Assembly: GCF_003581585.1 (NCBI RefSeq)
Contig: NZ_QXIR01000003.1
Span: 159,823 to 223,822, forward strand
Length of the DNA stretch: 64,000 nt
Source of the DNA: Bacillus salacetis
GTDB lineage: Bacteria; Bacillota; Bacilli; Bacillales; Bacillaceae_B
Direction: 5' to 3'
The notes beneath the pieces were generated by a model. That model was not told the DNA's origin, did not search any database, and worked only from the letters and a program-made list of their open reading frames with translations. How positions within the stretch are numbered: the stretch's first letter is position 1; each line of letters opens with the position of its first letter. A program made the translations under genes and the position numbers. Positions 8,907-19,107 of this stretch are shown in pieces.

Positions 8907-10196
8907 TTATCCTTTGATTCGCTGGAAGGCTTTTTCAGCTGCCTGGAGGGTTTTCTCAATGTCTTCGTCCGTATGGGCCGTAGACAGGAAAAGCCCCTCA
9001 AATTGAGATGGCGGAAGGAATACGCCTTCGTTTGCCATTTCACGATAGTACGCAGAGAACAGCTCCAGGTCCGAACTCTTTGCACCTTCATAGTTCTTCA
9101 CTTCTTCATTGGTGAAGAAGATACCGATCATGGAACCTGCACGGTTGATTGTATGAGGGATATCATATTTTTCAGCGGCCGAATGAAGGCCTTCTTCCAA
9201 CCGGTCCGCTTTTCTTTCAAACTCTTTGTAGCTCTCTGGAGTGAGCTGGCTAAGTGTTTCATAACCGGCTGTCATTGCAAGCGGATTCCCGGAAAGGGTC
9301 CCTGCCTGATAGATCGGACCGCTCGGCGCAACTCTTTCCATGATTTCCGCTTTACCGCCGTATGCACCAACAGGCAGTCCGCCGCCGATCACTTTTCCAA
9401 GGCAAGTCAAGTCAGGTGTAACGCCGAAGTAGCCTTGTGCACAATTATACCCCACTCGGAACCCTGTCATGACTTCATCAAAGATCAATAGGGAACTGTG
9501 TTTATCCGTGATTTCCCTCAGTGACTCCAGGAATCCAGGCTGCGGTGGGACGACTCCCATGTTTCCTGCAACCGGTTCAACGATGACACCGGCAATATCA
9601 TCACCGTATTGTTCAAAAGCATAGTTCAAGCTTTCTATATCATTGTAAGGAACGGTGATCGTATTTTCTGCGACACCTGCAGGTACTCCGGGACTGTCGG
9701 GCAATCCAAGAGTTGCTACACCTGAACCTGCTTTGATCAGCAGCGAATCACCATGGCCATGGTAGCAGCCTTCGAATTTAACGATTTTGTTCCGTCCGGT
9801 ATATCCTCGGGCAAGCCTGAGGGCACTCATTGTTGCCTCTGTACCGGACGACACCATCCGGACAATTTCAATCGAAGGTACACGTTCAATGACAAGCTCT
9901 GCAAGTTTGTTCTCAACCAAGGTAGGTGCACCGAAGCTTGTACCGAGCTCGGCAACTTCCTTAATGGATTCAACCACTTTTTCATTGGTGTGTCCAAGGA
10001 TTAACGGCCCCCAGGATAGTACATAATCGATGTATTCATTTCCGTCGATATCATATATCTTCGAGCCCTTCCCTTTCTCCATGAAGATGGGATCCATATC
10101 GACTGATTTAAATGCACGGACAGGACTGTTCACCCCGCCAGGCATTAGCTTTACCGCTTCTTTGAATGCCTGTTTTGACTGGTCGTAATTGCGCAT
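8907..10196 (-). CDS. hemL: Glutamate-1-semialdehyde 2,1-aminomutase
   Basis: PLP enzyme converting glutamate-1-semialdehyde to 5-aminolevulinate, the second step of the C5 haem pathway. It has 429 residues, the family norm, starting [20 protein letters not shown]. The ATG at 10196 has GGAGG at 10205-10209; the longer reading frame upstream has no site. PLP lysine lies in [16 protein letters not shown]; the [16 protein letters not shown] and [11 protein letters not shown] motifs are also present. It is the last gene of hemAXCDBL. The gap to hemB is about 50 bases. Confidence 0.98.
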   Translation of the reverse strand: MRNYDQSKQAFKEAVKLMPGGVNSPVRAFKSVDMDPIFMEKGKGSKIYDIDGNEYIDYVLSWGPLILGHTNEKVVESIKEVAELGTSFGAPTLVENKLAELVIERVPSIEIVRMVSSGTEATMSALRLARGYTGRNKIVKFEGCYHGHGDSLLIKAGSGVATLGLPDSPGVPAGVAENTITVPYNDIESLNYAFEQYGDDIAGVIVEPVAGNMGVVPPQPGFLESLREITDKHSSLLIFDEVMTGFRVGYNCAQGYFGVTPDLTCLGKVIGGGLPVGAYGGKAEIMERVAPSGPIYQAGTLSGNPLAMTAGYETLSQLTPESYKEFERKADRLEEGLHSAAEKYDIPHTINRAGSMIGIFFTNEEVKNYEGAKSSDLELFSAYYREMANEGVFLPPSQFEGLFLSTAHTDEDIEKTLQAAEKAFQRIKG

Positions 10197-10247
10197 GATT
10201 CGTTCCTCCGTTTCTAATAAATTCATTGTAAAAGAAGTGCAAGAGGC

Positions 10248-11228
10248 TTACTCGCCTTTAATCCAGGCTGCTGCATCCTTTGCTGCATATGTGATGATCA
10301 AATCTGCTCCTGCTCTCTTCATGCTTGTCAGCTTTTCCATGACCATCGCTTTTTCATCGACCCAGCCATTTGCTGCGGCCGCTTTTATCATGGAGTACTC
10401 CCCGCTGACATTATAGGCAACGACTGGAGCATTGAATTCATTTTTAACATCACGGATGATATCCAGATAAGAAAGTGCAGGTTTAACAATCAGGAAATCC
10501 GCTCCCTCTTCCATGTCTGATTGCGCTTCTCGGAGTGCTTCTTTTCGGTTGGCAGGATCCATTTGATACGTTCTGCGATCGCCAAACTGTGGTGAACTGT
10601 GGGCAGCATCCCTGAAAGGCCCGTAGAAACTTGAAGAAAATTTGACCGCATAGGACATGATCGGCACATCGATGAATCCAGCTTCATCAAGCCCTTTTCT
10701 GATTGCTGCGACAAACCCATCCATCATATTGGATGGTGCAATGATATCCGCTCCTGCTTCTGCCTGGCTTACAGCAGTTTTGGCAAGCAGGTCAAGTGTA
10801 GGATCGTTGAGGATTTTTCCGCCTTCCACAATACCGCAGTGTCCATGGTCCGTATATTGGCACAGGCATGTATCAGCAACAACTACCATCTCCGGATAGT
10901 ATTCTTTTACAAGGCGTGCGGCCTGCTGGACAATTCCATTCGCATCATATGCACTCTTCCCAAGCGCATCCTTTTCCGCCGGTACTCCGAACAGAATGAT
11001 CGAATAGATGCCAAGTCTGTTCAATTCATCCAATTCTTCCTTTAGGTAATCCAATGAAATTTGGTAGACACCAGGCATGGACGCAACTGGGTTTTTGACG
11101 TTATCACCTTCCACTACAAACAGCGGATAAATTAAATCATCGGTCCTCAAAAAGTTTTCACGTACCATCGCTCTTAAGTTTTCAGATTGGCGAAGACGGC
11201 GGTGGCGGTTGAATTTCAAGTCTTTCAT
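10248..11228 (-). CDS. hemB: Porphobilinogen synthase (delta-aminolevulinic acid dehydratase)
   Basis: Condenses two 5-aminolevulinates to porphobilinogen. At 326 residues it is standard length. The zinc-type cysteine cluster is visible in [15 protein letters not shown] (near residue 118). The two active-site lysines lie in [18 protein letters not shown] and [13 protein letters not shown], so this is the zinc-dependent class. It sits in the hem operon 12 bases after hemD and is preceded by a GGAGG site. Confidence 0.98.
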   Translation of the reverse strand: MKDLKFNRHRRLRQSENLRAMVRENFLRTDDLIYPLFVVEGDNVKNPVASMPGVYQISLDYLKEELDELNRLGIYSIILFGVPAEKDALGKSAYDANGIVQQAARLVKEYYPEMVVVADTCLCQYTDHGHCGIVEGGKILNDPTLDLLAKTAVSQAEAGADIIAPSNMMDGFVAAIRKGLDEAGFIDVPIMSYAVKFSSSFYGPFRDAAHSSPQFGDRRTYQMDPANRKEALREAQSDMEEGADFLIVKPALSYLDIIRDVKNEFNAPVVAYNVSGEYSMIKAAAANGWVDEKAMVMEKLTSMKRAGADLIITYAAKDAAAWIKGE

Positions 11229-11240
11229 GATTATTCCTCC

Positions 11241-12032
11241 CTACTCTTCATCTAAAGTGTCAAAGTATCTTGCTAAACCCTCCATCATATCTTCCACTGT
11301 ATACCTTTCAGGGACAACTTGTACAGTCAGACCATTTTTGAGCGCAGCTTCCTCGGTAACCGGCCCTATGCAAGCTACAGTAATACCGTTCACTGCATCA
11401 TGCAATTGATGATCATTGACTATCTTCACAAAGCGCCGTACGGTTGAAGGACTGGTAAATGTGACGGCTGAGACTTCTCTTTTCTGCAGCAATGATGAGA
11501 GACATTTTGCACGATCCTTTGGAAAGCAAGTCTCATAGGTTATCCATTCATCCAGGTGCTTACCTCTATCCTTAAAGCAGGCTGCTATGGTATCCCGCGC
11601 CAGGTTCCCTTTAGATAGCAGCACAGGACCTGAATCGGGGTATTCCCTAAGAAACTCCGCCGCAAAGTCAGCACCGGTATACAGACTGGGGATGAAATCT
11701 GCCTCTATTCCATGAAGCTTCATCTCTTGACGGGTCTTTTCCCCTACAGCGGCAAACCTGGTTTGGCTGCCCTTCAGGGAAAGCTGCTGTTCCTCTAATT
11801 TTTGAAAGAAAAAGCTGACACCATTTTTGCTAGTAAAAAAAATCCATTCATAGGATTTCAGTCTTTCTAAATATGTAGTTTCTTTTTTATCATGAAAGGG
11901 TTTGAAAGAGATCAGCGGAACAATATGGGGAACACCGCCATATTGTCTGATAATGTCCGCCATCCCTTTCGCAGCCTTTTCTTCTCTTGTAACGAGAATG
12001 TCTCTACCAGCAAGCGGTAAAGCGGGTTCCAT
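11241..12032 (-). CDS. hemD: Uroporphyrinogen-III synthase
   Basis: Closes the linear tetrapyrrole with D-ring inversion. HemD proteins diverge strongly. The 263 residues show the expected two-lobed pattern: PLAGRDILVTREEKAAKGMAD at the start, FTSKNGVSFFF near residue 92, and VTFTSPSTVRRFV and CIGPVTEEAALKNG in the second half. Its ATG overlaps the hemC stop, implying translational coupling. The position between hemC and hemB fixes the assignment. Confidence 0.95.
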   Translation of the reverse strand: MEPALPLAGRDILVTREEKAAKGMADIIRQYGGVPHIVPLISFKPFHDKKETTYLERLKSYEWIFFTSKNGVSFFFQKLEEQQLSLKGSQTRFAAVGEKTRQEMKLHGIEADFIPSLYTGADFAAEFLREYPDSGPVLLSKGNLARDTIAACFKDRGKHLDEWITYETCFPKDRAKCLSSLLQKREVSAVTFTSPSTVRRFVKIVNDHQLHDAVNGITVACIGPVTEEAALKNGLTVQVVPERYTVEDMMEGLARYFDTLDEE

Positions 12033-12964
12033 TACTGGTCAAGCTCCTCTTTGACCTTATCAATCAGTGCTTTGGCACCTCTTTCAGTCAGCAGTGCAGC
12101 AGCTTCTTCCCCCACTTGAACAGGATCTGGTCCCGTAACGGTTTCCTTGTAGATATCTTTTCCATCCGGCGAAGCAACCAGGACAGTCATGGTTACATCC
12201 TGTTCATCATTCAACCGGGCATATCCCGCGATCGGCACTTGACAGCCGCCTTCCATTTTGTGAAGGAAAGTCCGCTCCGCTGTCACCGTCTTGGTAACTT
12301 GCGCTGATGCAAACTTGCTCAATAAGCCGAGAAGTTGATCATCGTCTTCACGGCATTCGATGGAAAGAGCACCTTGTCCGACTGCAGGCACACAAATTTC
12401 CGGTTCAAGGAATTCTGTCACCACATTGGAAGTCCAGCCCATTCTGGATAATCCCGCTGCAGCTAAAATAATTGCGTCATAATCTTCGGTGTCAAGCTTG
12501 GCAAGACGCGTGTCGATATTTCCCCTGATCCACTTGATTTCAAGGTCAGGACGCTGAGCAAGAATTTGCGCTCCCCTTCTCAAACTGCTGGTTCCGATGA
12601 TGGATCCTGCAGAAAGATCACTCAGTTTCACATGATTCTTCGATATGAATGCATCGCGATGATCTTCTCTCTCGGGAATACAGCCGATGCACAGGCCTTC
12701 AGGAAGTACCGCCGGCATGTCTTTCATACTATGGACTGCCATATCAATTTCCTTGTCCATCATAGCCTGTTCAATTTCTTTGACGAACAACCCTTTTCCG
12801 CCAACCTTTGATAATGTCACATCCAGAATCTGATCCCCTTTTGTGACAATTTCCTTTACTTCAAAATCAAATGATGGGTCCAATTCCTTCAATTTATTAA
12901 TGACCCAATTCGTTTGTGTTAATGCAAGCTTGCTTCGACGTGAACCTACTATAATTTTTCGCAT
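12032..12964 (-). CDS. hemC: Hydroxymethylbilane synthase (porphobilinogen deaminase)
   Basis: Polymerises four porphobilinogens into hydroxymethylbilane on a dipyrromethane cofactor. The cofactor-binding cysteine is in [13 protein letters not shown] near residue 241. [16 protein letters not shown] at the N-terminus and [15 protein letters not shown] are diagnostic. I chose the ATG at 12964 ([12 protein letters not shown]) because GGAGG is 6 bases upstream; it gives 310 residues, the family size. The stop overlaps hemD. Confidence 0.98.
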   Translation of the reverse strand: MRKIIVGSRRSKLALTQTNWVINKLKELDPSFDFEVKEIVTKGDQILDVTLSKVGGKGLFVKEIEQAMMDKEIDMAVHSMKDMPAVLPEGLCIGCIPEREDHRDAFISKNHVKLSDLSAGSIIGTSSLRRGAQILAQRPDLEIKWIRGNIDTRLAKLDTEDYDAIILAAAGLSRMGWTSNVVTEFLEPEICVPAVGQGALSIECREDDDQLLGLLSKFASAQVTKTVTAERTFLHKMEGGCQVPIAGYARLNDEQDVTMTVLVASPDGKDIYKETVTGPDPVQVGEEAAALLTERGAKALIDKVKEELDQ

Positions 12965-12980
12965 TACGAACCTCCTAAGC

Positions 12981-13814
12981 TTATGAATACCAGAAATGGA
13001 ATGATGACAGGCGGCTGGCAAGAAGGAAATTGATCAAAATCACCAGAAATGCACCAATGTTCAACAGTGCCAGATTCTTGCCATATACCTCTTTCCGTAC
13101 CCGTAAATATAAAAACACACTATAAATGATCAACAAAATGAATGAACCTATTATCTTGGGATCATACCATATAAAATCAGGCAGTTTAATGACAGCCCAC
13201 TGCAGGCCAAGAATCAACCCCAGAAGGAGCATGGCGACCCCGGCTGCATTCAAAATATAGGCTCCTTTTTCCAGTTTCGACAAATCGCTGATCCTCCATA
13301 ACCGCGGTCCCCACTTTTTCTCTTTAAGGAGCTTATATTGCAGCAGATAGAGCAGTGAAAACACAAAGGACAGGGAAAAAGCACCGTAAGATAGGATGGC
13401 CATGGTGATATGGATCAGCAGCAATTCCGAAACCAGCTGTTCGGCCATCGCATTGGATTCAACCTGAACTGGAGCGAAGGTATGGATAGCCATGATGATG
13501 AATCCCAGTATATTTGTAAAAAACACGGTGAAGTCCACTCGAAGGACCCGGTTTATTGCAAGAGACAGTGTGATCAGCACCCAGGCATAAAAATAAAGCC
13601 CCTCAAATATGGTGAGGACCGGAAACCTGCCTGTGCGCATCATATAAAGAAACAAAAAGATTGTTTGAAGAGCCCAAACAATCGCAAGAAGCCAGAAGGC
13701 AAACATATTTGCCTTCCGGTTTTTGTTTAAGAAATCTATGAAGTAAAAAAGAATGCTGATGGCATACAGAACGATCATCAGTTCATGCAGCCTTGTCATT
13801 GTTTGTTCAAACAT
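12981..13814 (-). CDS. hemX: HemX, membrane protein of the haem operon (CcsA-like)
   Basis: A 277-residue polytopic membrane protein with about eight hydrophobic segments and the cytochrome-c assembly (CcsA/CcmC) type fold, including [22 protein letters not shown] near the end. In B. subtilis HemX lowers the amount of HemA protein. It starts at the ATG at 13814, 17 bases after the hemA stop, in the usual hemA-hemX-hemC order. The exact biochemical activity is not evident from sequence. Confidence 0.94.
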   Translation of the reverse strand: MFEQTMTRLHELMIVLYAISILFYFIDFLNKNRKANMFAFWLLAIVWALQTIFLFLYMMRTGRFPVLTIFEGLYFYAWVLITLSLAINRVLRVDFTVFFTNILGFIIMAIHTFAPVQVESNAMAEQLVSELLLIHITMAILSYGAFSLSFVFSLLYLLQYKLLKEKKWGPRLWRISDLSKLEKGAYILNAAGVAMLLLGLILGLQWAVIKLPDFIWYDPKIIGSFILLIIYSVFLYLRVRKEVYGKNLALLNIGAFLVILINFLLASRLSSFHFWYS

Positions 13815-13830
13815 CGACTTTTAACCTCGC

Positions 13831-15186
13831 TTATGATTGAAAAGAGGGCTGAAGTTTCACTGGAGCAGCTCCTGTCTTTTCGTTCCCCTTGCTCTCAAGT
13901 GCATCTGCCTGCGGCTGCAATTGTTCCTCGATGTTGAATATTTTAATGAATAGATCCAGTTTCTCCTGTCCATCCGGCAAAGCGGCAAGCTCTTTCACTT
14001 GAAGGATCGGATCTTTCAGTAACTGATTGATGATGCTTTTTGTATGTTTATTTAATACTTTCCGTTCGCGGTCACTCAGATTAGGCATTTTGCGTTCAAT
14101 GCTTTCCATCGTCTGGCCTTGAATCATCAATGCTTTCTCCCTTAGTGCTGAAATGACAGGTACGACACCAAGCATATTGAGCCATTCCTTGAAAGCGACA
14201 ATCTCCGCCTCAATCATGATGCCGATGGACTCTGCTGCTTTTTGCCTTTCAGCCATATTGGCTTCGACAATGCCTTCCAAATCGTCAATGTCATAAAGGA
14301 ATGCACTGTCAAGGTTGCCGATTTCCGGATCCAGGTCCCTTGGCACAGCAATGTCGACCATGAAAAGAGGACGGCCTTTTCTCATCCGCTCAACCAGGTT
14401 CATCTGGTCTTTAGTCACCACGTATTCCTTAGAGCCTGTAGAGCTGATAAGAATATCCGCCTCAACCAGCGCACACTGAAGTTCTTGTAACGTCTTTGCG
14501 TCCCCATTGAACTTATCAGCCAAGGAAACGGCCTTTTCAAACGTACGGTTGATGACCGTCACTTTCGTTGCTCCGCTGCCATGAAGGTTCTTGATTGCCA
14601 ACTCACCCATCTTGCCCGCACCAAGGATCAAAACGTGCTTACCGCTCAAATCCCCGAATATTTTCTTGGCAAGTTCGACAGCAGCATAGCTGACAGAAAC
14701 GGCATTCGAACCGATTTCTGTTTCTGAATGAGCTTTCTTTGCCATTGTAATCGCCTGCTTGAAAAGGTGATTAAAGACAGTACCTGTCGTTCCGGATTCC
14801 TGGGCAGACAAAAAGCTTGACCGTATTTGGCCAAGAATCTGTGTTTCACCGACCACCATGGAGTTCAGGCCGCACGTAACATTAAATAAGTGCTCGACAG
14901 CACCATCCTGTTCATATATGAACAAATAAGGAGAAAACTCCTCTTTGTCAATTTTAAACCATTGAGATAAGAATTCCTTAATATAATAACGACCTGTATG
15001 AAGCTGATCTACGACCGCATATACTTCCGTCCTATTACATGTAGAGACGATCACATTCTCAAGGATACTTTTCTTTCCCTTAAGTGCTTCCATCGCTGTT
15101 TGCAGGTCTGCCTCATTAAAAGATAAACGTTCACGAATCTCAACAGGGGCCGTTTTGTAATTTAAACCGACTGTAATTATGTGCAT
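13831..15186 (-). CDS. hemA: Glutamyl-tRNA reductase
   Basis: First committed step of haem synthesis: reduces Glu-tRNA(Glu) with NADPH to glutamate-1-semialdehyde. The catalytic cysteine is in [13 protein letters not shown] near residue 50. The NADPH-binding [15 protein letters not shown] is near 185, and the C-terminal helical dimerisation region ends the protein. The 451 residues are standard. The ATG at 15186 follows a GGGGGTG site. A group of structured repeats lies directly upstream on this strand. Confidence 0.98.
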   Translation of the reverse strand: MHIITVGLNYKTAPVEIRERLSFNEADLQTAMEALKGKKSILENVIVSTCNRTEVYAVVDQLHTGRYYIKEFLSQWFKIDKEEFSPYLFIYEQDGAVEHLFNVTCGLNSMVVGETQILGQIRSSFLSAQESGTTGTVFNHLFKQAITMAKKAHSETEIGSNAVSVSYAAVELAKKIFGDLSGKHVLILGAGKMGELAIKNLHGSGATKVTVINRTFEKAVSLADKFNGDAKTLQELQCALVEADILISSTGSKEYVVTKDQMNLVERMRKGRPLFMVDIAVPRDLDPEIGNLDSAFLYDIDDLEGIVEANMAERQKAAESIGIMIEAEIVAFKEWLNMLGVVPVISALREKALMIQGQTMESIERKMPNLSDRERKVLNKHTKSIINQLLKDPILQVKELAALPDGQEKLDLFIKIFNIEEQLQPQADALESKGNEKTGAAPVKLQPSFQS

Positions 15187-15221
15187 GACAGAAATACACC
15201 CCCAACTTAATCATTAATTCT

Positions 15222-15230
15222 AGTATAACA
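15222..15230 (-). promoter_or_regulatory. Candidate extended -10 promoter of hemA
   Basis: On the minus strand TGTTATACT (rc of 15222-15230) is an extended -10 about 40 bases before the hemA start. A weak TTGGAT lies 20 bases further upstream. No PerR or other operator was recognised. Confidence 0.4.
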
Positions 15231-15283
15231 TGTACGACAAATGTACCATCCAAATAAATGTGAACATAACATGAAACCTGTGG

Positions 15284-15790
15284 TACCATTAAAAGTGGAG
15301 CTGGCTCGTCCAGCCCCGACAGGCGTTGATTCTTTCACCAGATGAGGACGCTTTTTGTCCTCGGCTGGTGAAAGAATAACGACCCGAGGGGCTAGCCAGC
15401 GGAACTGGATAGCGAATCGAGTGTAAAGGCAGCTCGCCAAGCTCCGACAGGCGTTGATGCTTTCAACAGATGAGGGCGCTTTTTGCCCTCGGCTGTTGAA
15501 ACATAACGACCCGAGGAGCTAGCTGCCGACACCGGATACCATTAAAAGTGGAGTCGGCTTGCTAAGGCCCGACAGGCGTTGATGCCTTTCCACAGATGAG
15601 GACGCCCTTTGTCCTCGGCTGTGGAAAGCATAACGACCCGAGGGACTAGCCGACGGAACTGGATACCATTAAAAGTGAAGCCGGCTCGTCCAGCCCCGAC
15701 AGGCGTTGATTCTTTCACCAGATGAGGACGCTTTTGTCCTCGGCTGGTGAAAGAATAACGACCCGAGGGGCTAGCCAGCGGATAACGTGT
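15284..15790. repeat. Four tandem nested-hairpin elements with covarying stems, upstream of hemA
   Basis: Copies at about 15284-15410, 15421-15537, 15536-15670 and 15662-15790. Each has an outer stem P1, a second stem P2 flanking CGACAGGCG and ACGACCCGA, a long hairpin P3, and a terminal stem P4. P1 reads GCTGGCT/AGCCAGC, GGCAGCT/AGCTGCC and GTCGGCT/AGCCGAC in copies 1-3; copy 4 has one mismatch. P3 arms end CACCAG/CTGGTG, CAACAG/CTGTTG and CCACAG/CTGTGG. P4 is GAGGAC/GTCCTC or GAGGGC/GCCCTC. Stem sequence changes but pairing is kept. No credible ORF. They occupy most of the 770-base gap between hemA and the YsxD-like gene. Confidence 0.93.
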
Positions 15791-15957
15791 AAAGACGGCT
15801 GGTACAGGCCTCAGGCGGGTAATGCTTGCAAATGATATACCCGCATTTGAAACATTTATTAAAGTAAATTACATAAATTTATTGATTTCGACATAGTTTC
15901 CTATGTTAGATTAACAAAAGAAACCCCAATATTCAAGTTTACAAATCGGAGGCTTTT

Positions 15958-16443
15958 ATGAAAGGACAACGACTGTTTCCAGGAATGATATTGATTGGAT
16001 TCGGCATCTATTTTTACCTTCAGCAATCCAATATTGAGATTTTCCGGGAGTTTTACACATGGCCTACACTCCTGATCATTGTAGGAACAGCATTCCTGGC
16101 TCAGGGATATAAAGGAAGAGATTACGAATCGATACTTCCCGGTACGATTCTCACAGGGTTCGGTTTGCACTTCCATATAACCAATCTCGTTGCCATTTGG
16201 CCTGACCATATGGGAGTATTCATACTCATCATTTCACTTGGTTTCCTGCTCAGATACCAGAAAACGGGGAATGGCTTGTTCCAAGGTGTACTCTTTCTTA
16301 TTCTAGCTATAATCCTCTTGTTTTATGATATGGTTTTGAAATGGCTTGGCTTTTTGCAGGGAGGCGTCAATGTAATCCGCGACTTTTGGCCGCTGATCAT
16401 TGTACTTATTGGTGTTTATCTTCTCCTCATTAAGAAAAAATAA
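15958..16443 (+). CDS. YsxD-like four-helix membrane protein
   Basis: A 161-residue protein with four or five hydrophobic segments and repeated FW/WP-L-I-IV-G motifs (for example TWPTLLIIVGTAFLAQG and FWPLIIVLIGVYLLLI). This pattern is typical of LiaI/LiaF-type transmembrane domains. It starts at the ATG at 15958 after ATCGGAGGC. Position next to hemA matches B. subtilis ysxD, a protein of unknown function, but I do not assert orthology. It ends at a strong terminator and is transcribed opposite to its neighbours. Confidence 0.85.
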   Translation: MKGQRLFPGMILIGFGIYFYLQQSNIEIFREFYTWPTLLIIVGTAFLAQGYKGRDYESILPGTILTGFGLHFHITNLVAIWPDHMGVFILIISLGFLLRYQKTGNGLFQGVLFLILAIILLFYDMVLKWLGFLQGGVNVIRDFWPLIIVLIGVYLLLIKKK

Positions 16444-16474
16444 AAACAGGACCCGCTTCCGGATCCTGTTTTTA
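16441..16474 (+). terminator. Terminator of the YsxD-like gene
   Basis: Arms AAAACAGGA and TCCTGTTTTT immediately after the stop, with the T run on the plus strand. Confidence 0.85.
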
Positions 16475-16530
16475 ATGGTTTCAAATATGGATAGAACTTT
16501 TGGTCTTTGTATTATATAGACAAAAGAGCC

Positions 16531-17265
16531 CTATAGAATTGAATCAAGGAATTCTTGTGTCCTCTGTTCTTTTGGATTTCCGAACAGTTCTTCTGGCGGC
16601 CCCACTTCGACAATCCTGCCATCGTGCATATAGACAACCCAGTCCGCTACTTCACGGGCAAACCCCATTTCATGAGTCACCACGACCATTGTCATCCCTT
16701 CCAAAGCGAGCTCTTTCATCGTAGTCAAAACCTCTCCTACAAGCTCAGGGTCCAGCGCGGAGGTCGGTTCATCAAACAGCATTATGTCCGGTTTCATGGC
16801 CAGGGCGCGTGCGATGGCCACACGCTGCTTTTGCCCTCCGGAAAGCTTTGAAGGATACACATCTGCTTTGTCCTCCAAACCAACCTTCTTCAACAGATCC
16901 ATGGCCTCTTTTTTCGCTTCGTTCTTTGGAATCTTCTTAACCTGGATAGGTGCTTCCATGACATTTTGGATTACCGTTTTATGAGGGAAAAGGTAAAAAT
17001 GCTGGAACACCATCCCTACCTTTGCCCGAATTTCATTTAAATCATGGGAGCCCCTGTTTACTTCCTCCCCTTCGATGATGATCCTGCCGTCATCTTTGAT
17101 CTCCAAGAAATTCAAGCATCTGAGCAATGTACTCTTGCCTGAACCACTTGCACCGATCAAACAGACCACATCACTTTCTCTTACATTTATATCGATGTCC
17201 TTCAGTACGTGCAGGTCACCGAAGGATTTATTCAATTTTTCTACTTTAATCATTTCCTGACTCAA
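16531..17265 (-). CDS. Polar amino-acid ABC transporter, ATP-binding protein
   Basis: ATPase of a polar amino-acid importer of the GlnQ/HisP family. Walker A is GASGSGKST (near residue 35), the signature [15 protein letters not shown] (near 132), Walker [15 protein letters not shown], and the H-loop [16 protein letters not shown]. About 244 residues. The start is best placed at TTG 17265, which has GGAGGG at 17273-17278; an ATG at 17280 overlaps that site. It follows the permease and the binding protein in one operon. Substrate cannot be fixed from sequence. Confidence 0.94.
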   Translation of the reverse strand: MSQEMIKVEKLNKSFGDLHVLKDIDINVRESDVVCLIGASGSGKSTLLRCLNFLEIKDDGRIIIEGEEVNRGSHDLNEIRAKVGMVFQHFYLFPHKTVIQNVMEAPIQVKKIPKNEAKKEAMDLLKKVGLEDKADVYPSKLSGGQKQRVAIARALAMKPDIMLFDEPTSALDPELVGEVLTTMKELALEGMTMVVVTHEMGFAREVADWVVYMHDGRIVEVGPPEELFGNPKEQRTQEFLDSIL

Positions 17266-17299
17266 GTTATATCCCTCCATCCGTTTTAAAAGTGCTTAT

Positions 17300-17947
17300 C
17301 TACTCACCAAGCGACATGCGCTTTTCCACGAAATTCACAAGCAATGAGAAGATCAGTACCAATACAAGGTAATACACCGCTACGATCAGCAGATATGTCA
17401 TATAGTCAAAATTATTTGATCCCAAAGTGGTGGCTACACTGAATAACTCAAACATACCGATGAAAGAAGCGAGTGATGAATCCTTCAAAGCAATGATGAA
17501 TTGGTTTCCAAGCGGCGGCAATGCACGTCTGAAAGCCTGCGGCAGAATGATCCTTCTCATTGTTAAACCGGAGGACATGCCAAGGGACCTTCCCGCTTCC
17601 ATCTGCCCCTTGTCAATGGATTGGATGGTTCCCCGGAAGATTTCCGCGATATAGGCACCATTATGGAAGGCCAATCCCAGTACGACTGACCAGAAATCGG
17701 AAATCTGAAGAGCTGTCAATCCAAAATAGAAAATGAATATCTGTACGATCAGCGGGGTTCCCCTGACGACAAATATGTAAATATCGGCAATGATTTCAAG
17801 GATCTTGACTTTTGAGATCTTTAAAAAGGCAAAAAATAAACCGATGAAGATAGCGATAAATACTGAAATGACTGTTAATTGAAAAGTAATCCACATTCCA
17901 CGAAGGAATACATCATACGTGTCTAAAAACGTCTCAAAAAGAGTCAA
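17300..17947 (-). CDS. Polar amino-acid ABC transporter, permease
   Basis: Inner-membrane permease of the HisMQ/GlnP family with about five helices. The EAA loop that docks the ATPase is AGRSLGMSSGLTMRRIILP. I chose TTG at 17947 because GGAGGG lies 6 bases upstream; an upstream TTG at 17968 in the same frame overlaps the site. This gives 215 residues, normal for the family. It lies between the binding protein and the ATPase gene. Confidence 0.93.
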   Translation of the reverse strand: MTLFETFLDTYDVFLRGMWITFQLTVISVFIAIFIGLFFAFLKISKVKILEIIADIYIFVVRGTPLIVQIFIFYFGLTALQISDFWSVVLGLAFHNGAYIAEIFRGTIQSIDKGQMEAGRSLGMSSGLTMRRIILPQAFRRALPPLGNQFIIALKDSSLASFIGMFELFSVATTLGSNNFDYMTYLLIVAVYYLVLVLIFSLLVNFVEKRMSLGE

Positions 17948-18059
17948 TTTTTTCCCTCCAATTTGCAAAAAAGTTAGTTTACAAGTTTAATATCATTTTA
18001 CAGAAAAAAGCGAATGCGCTTCGTTGCCGCACACCCGCTCCTTTTCCTCTGAAGTATAA

Positions 18060-18836
18060 TTATTCCTCCGGATCGGTCGTGATGTCATCGCCGAAATATT
18101 CCTCACTGATTTCAGCCAACGTTCCATTTTCTCTTAAGGTGTCCAATGCTTCATTGATTTTCTTGAGCAGTTCTTCATTGTCTTTCGCAACAGCAATAGC
18201 CTGTTCGCTTCTGCCCAACAGTTCACGGGCTTCTAATTCCAGACCTGCATTGATTGCTTCCTTCCCAGTGACAAAGTCAGTGATGACTGCATCATGCTTA
18301 CCTTTGCTCAATGCTTCCAAAGCGACGACATCACTGTCATATGATTGGATTTCATCCGTCACTTCACTGGCTGTATCAGCATAAGTAGATCCTTTCGAAA
18401 CGGCAATTTCCATTCCTTCAAGATCTTCCAGTGTCTCAACAGTACTGTCGGGACGGACGAAAATTTGCGGGCCTGAATAGTAGTAAGGTGTTGAAAATGC
18501 TACCTTTTCGGCTCTTTCCTCTGTAATGGTGTGGCTGGCGACAGCTGCGTCAAACCGGCCGGACTGCACACCTTCTACAATTCCGGAAAATTTAAACTTC
18601 TTCTGTTCCGGTTCCATTCCCATTTCTTCTGCCACAGCTTCCGCTACATCGATATCAAATCCGGTCATTGTTCCGTCGCCGCTGGTCACACTGAACGGCT
18701 TAAATTCCCCTGATGCTGCATATGTAAATGTTTCTCCGTCTCCGGATCCTTCTCCATTCGCATCGTCATTTGTGCCGCAGGCAGAAATCAATGCTGCTGA
18801 AGTAAGCAATAGTAATAAACTTTTAATCTTTTTCAT
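18060..18836 (-). CDS. Amino-acid ABC transporter, substrate-binding lipoprotein
   Basis: A 258-residue periplasmic-binding-protein family 3 lipoprotein. Residues 1-20 are a lipoprotein signal peptide, MKKIKSLLLLLTSAALISAC, with the lipobox cysteine at 20. The mature part opens with an acidic glycine-rich linker, then FTYAASGEFKPFSV, GFDIDVAEAVAEEMG and FDAAVASHTITEERAEKVAFS, as in cystine, arginine and glutamine binding proteins. It is the first gene of the three-gene importer operon. The operon sits between the hem/ysxD genes and engB, a place without such genes in B. subtilis. Confidence 0.94.
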   Translation of the reverse strand: MKKIKSLLLLLTSAALISACGTNDDANGEGSGDGETFTYAASGEFKPFSVTSGDGTMTGFDIDVAEAVAEEMGMEPEQKKFKFSGIVEGVQSGRFDAAVASHTITEERAEKVAFSTPYYYSGPQIFVRPDSTVETLEDLEGMEIAVSKGSTYADTASEVTDEIQSYDSDVVALEALSKGKHDAVITDFVTGKEAINAGLELEARELLGRSEQAIAVAKDNEELLKKINEALDTLRENGTLAEISEEYFGDDITTDPEE

Positions 18837-19065
18837 GTCTTTTTGGCCCCCTAGTTTTTTTCTTAATTATTATGTTAGCAAACTATTTAACTATTCTCAA
18901 AATCTTAATTTACTGATAATTTTGTGTATTTCACCCCATCCCTCCTGTAGATTAACTGAGCCCGCATATTCATTCAAATGCAACGGAATACCTCTATATC
19001 CTTTAATTTCCTTTCCCGTCTTTATAATATTTGAAACATAAATAAAACAATTTGTAAGTTTAATC

Positions 19066-19098
19066 ATAAAAAAAGAGGGCATTCACAAGGAATGTCCT
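19066..19098 (-). terminator. Terminator of lonA-engB
   Basis: Arms AAAGAGGGCATT and AATGTCCTCTTT around a 7-base loop, just past the engB stop, with a T run on the minus strand. The other 220 bases up to the transporter gene hold nothing I can support; a 61-codon ORF there has no ribosome site. Confidence 0.85.
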
Positions 19099-19107
19099 CT
19101 TTCGTTA

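Noticed and set aside
15207..15440. 77-codon ORF upstream of hemA
   Set aside because: It crosses the hemA promoter and a hairpin element; no ribosome site and no conservation between the four copies.
18000..18058. Terminator after the substrate-binding protein gene
   Set aside because: The AGCG/CGCT palindrome is only about 4-5 bp; too weak to call, and transcription probably continues into the permease gene.
18897..19082. 61-codon ORF between engB and the binding-protein gene
   Set aside because: AT-rich, starts inside the engB terminator and lacks a ribosome site.
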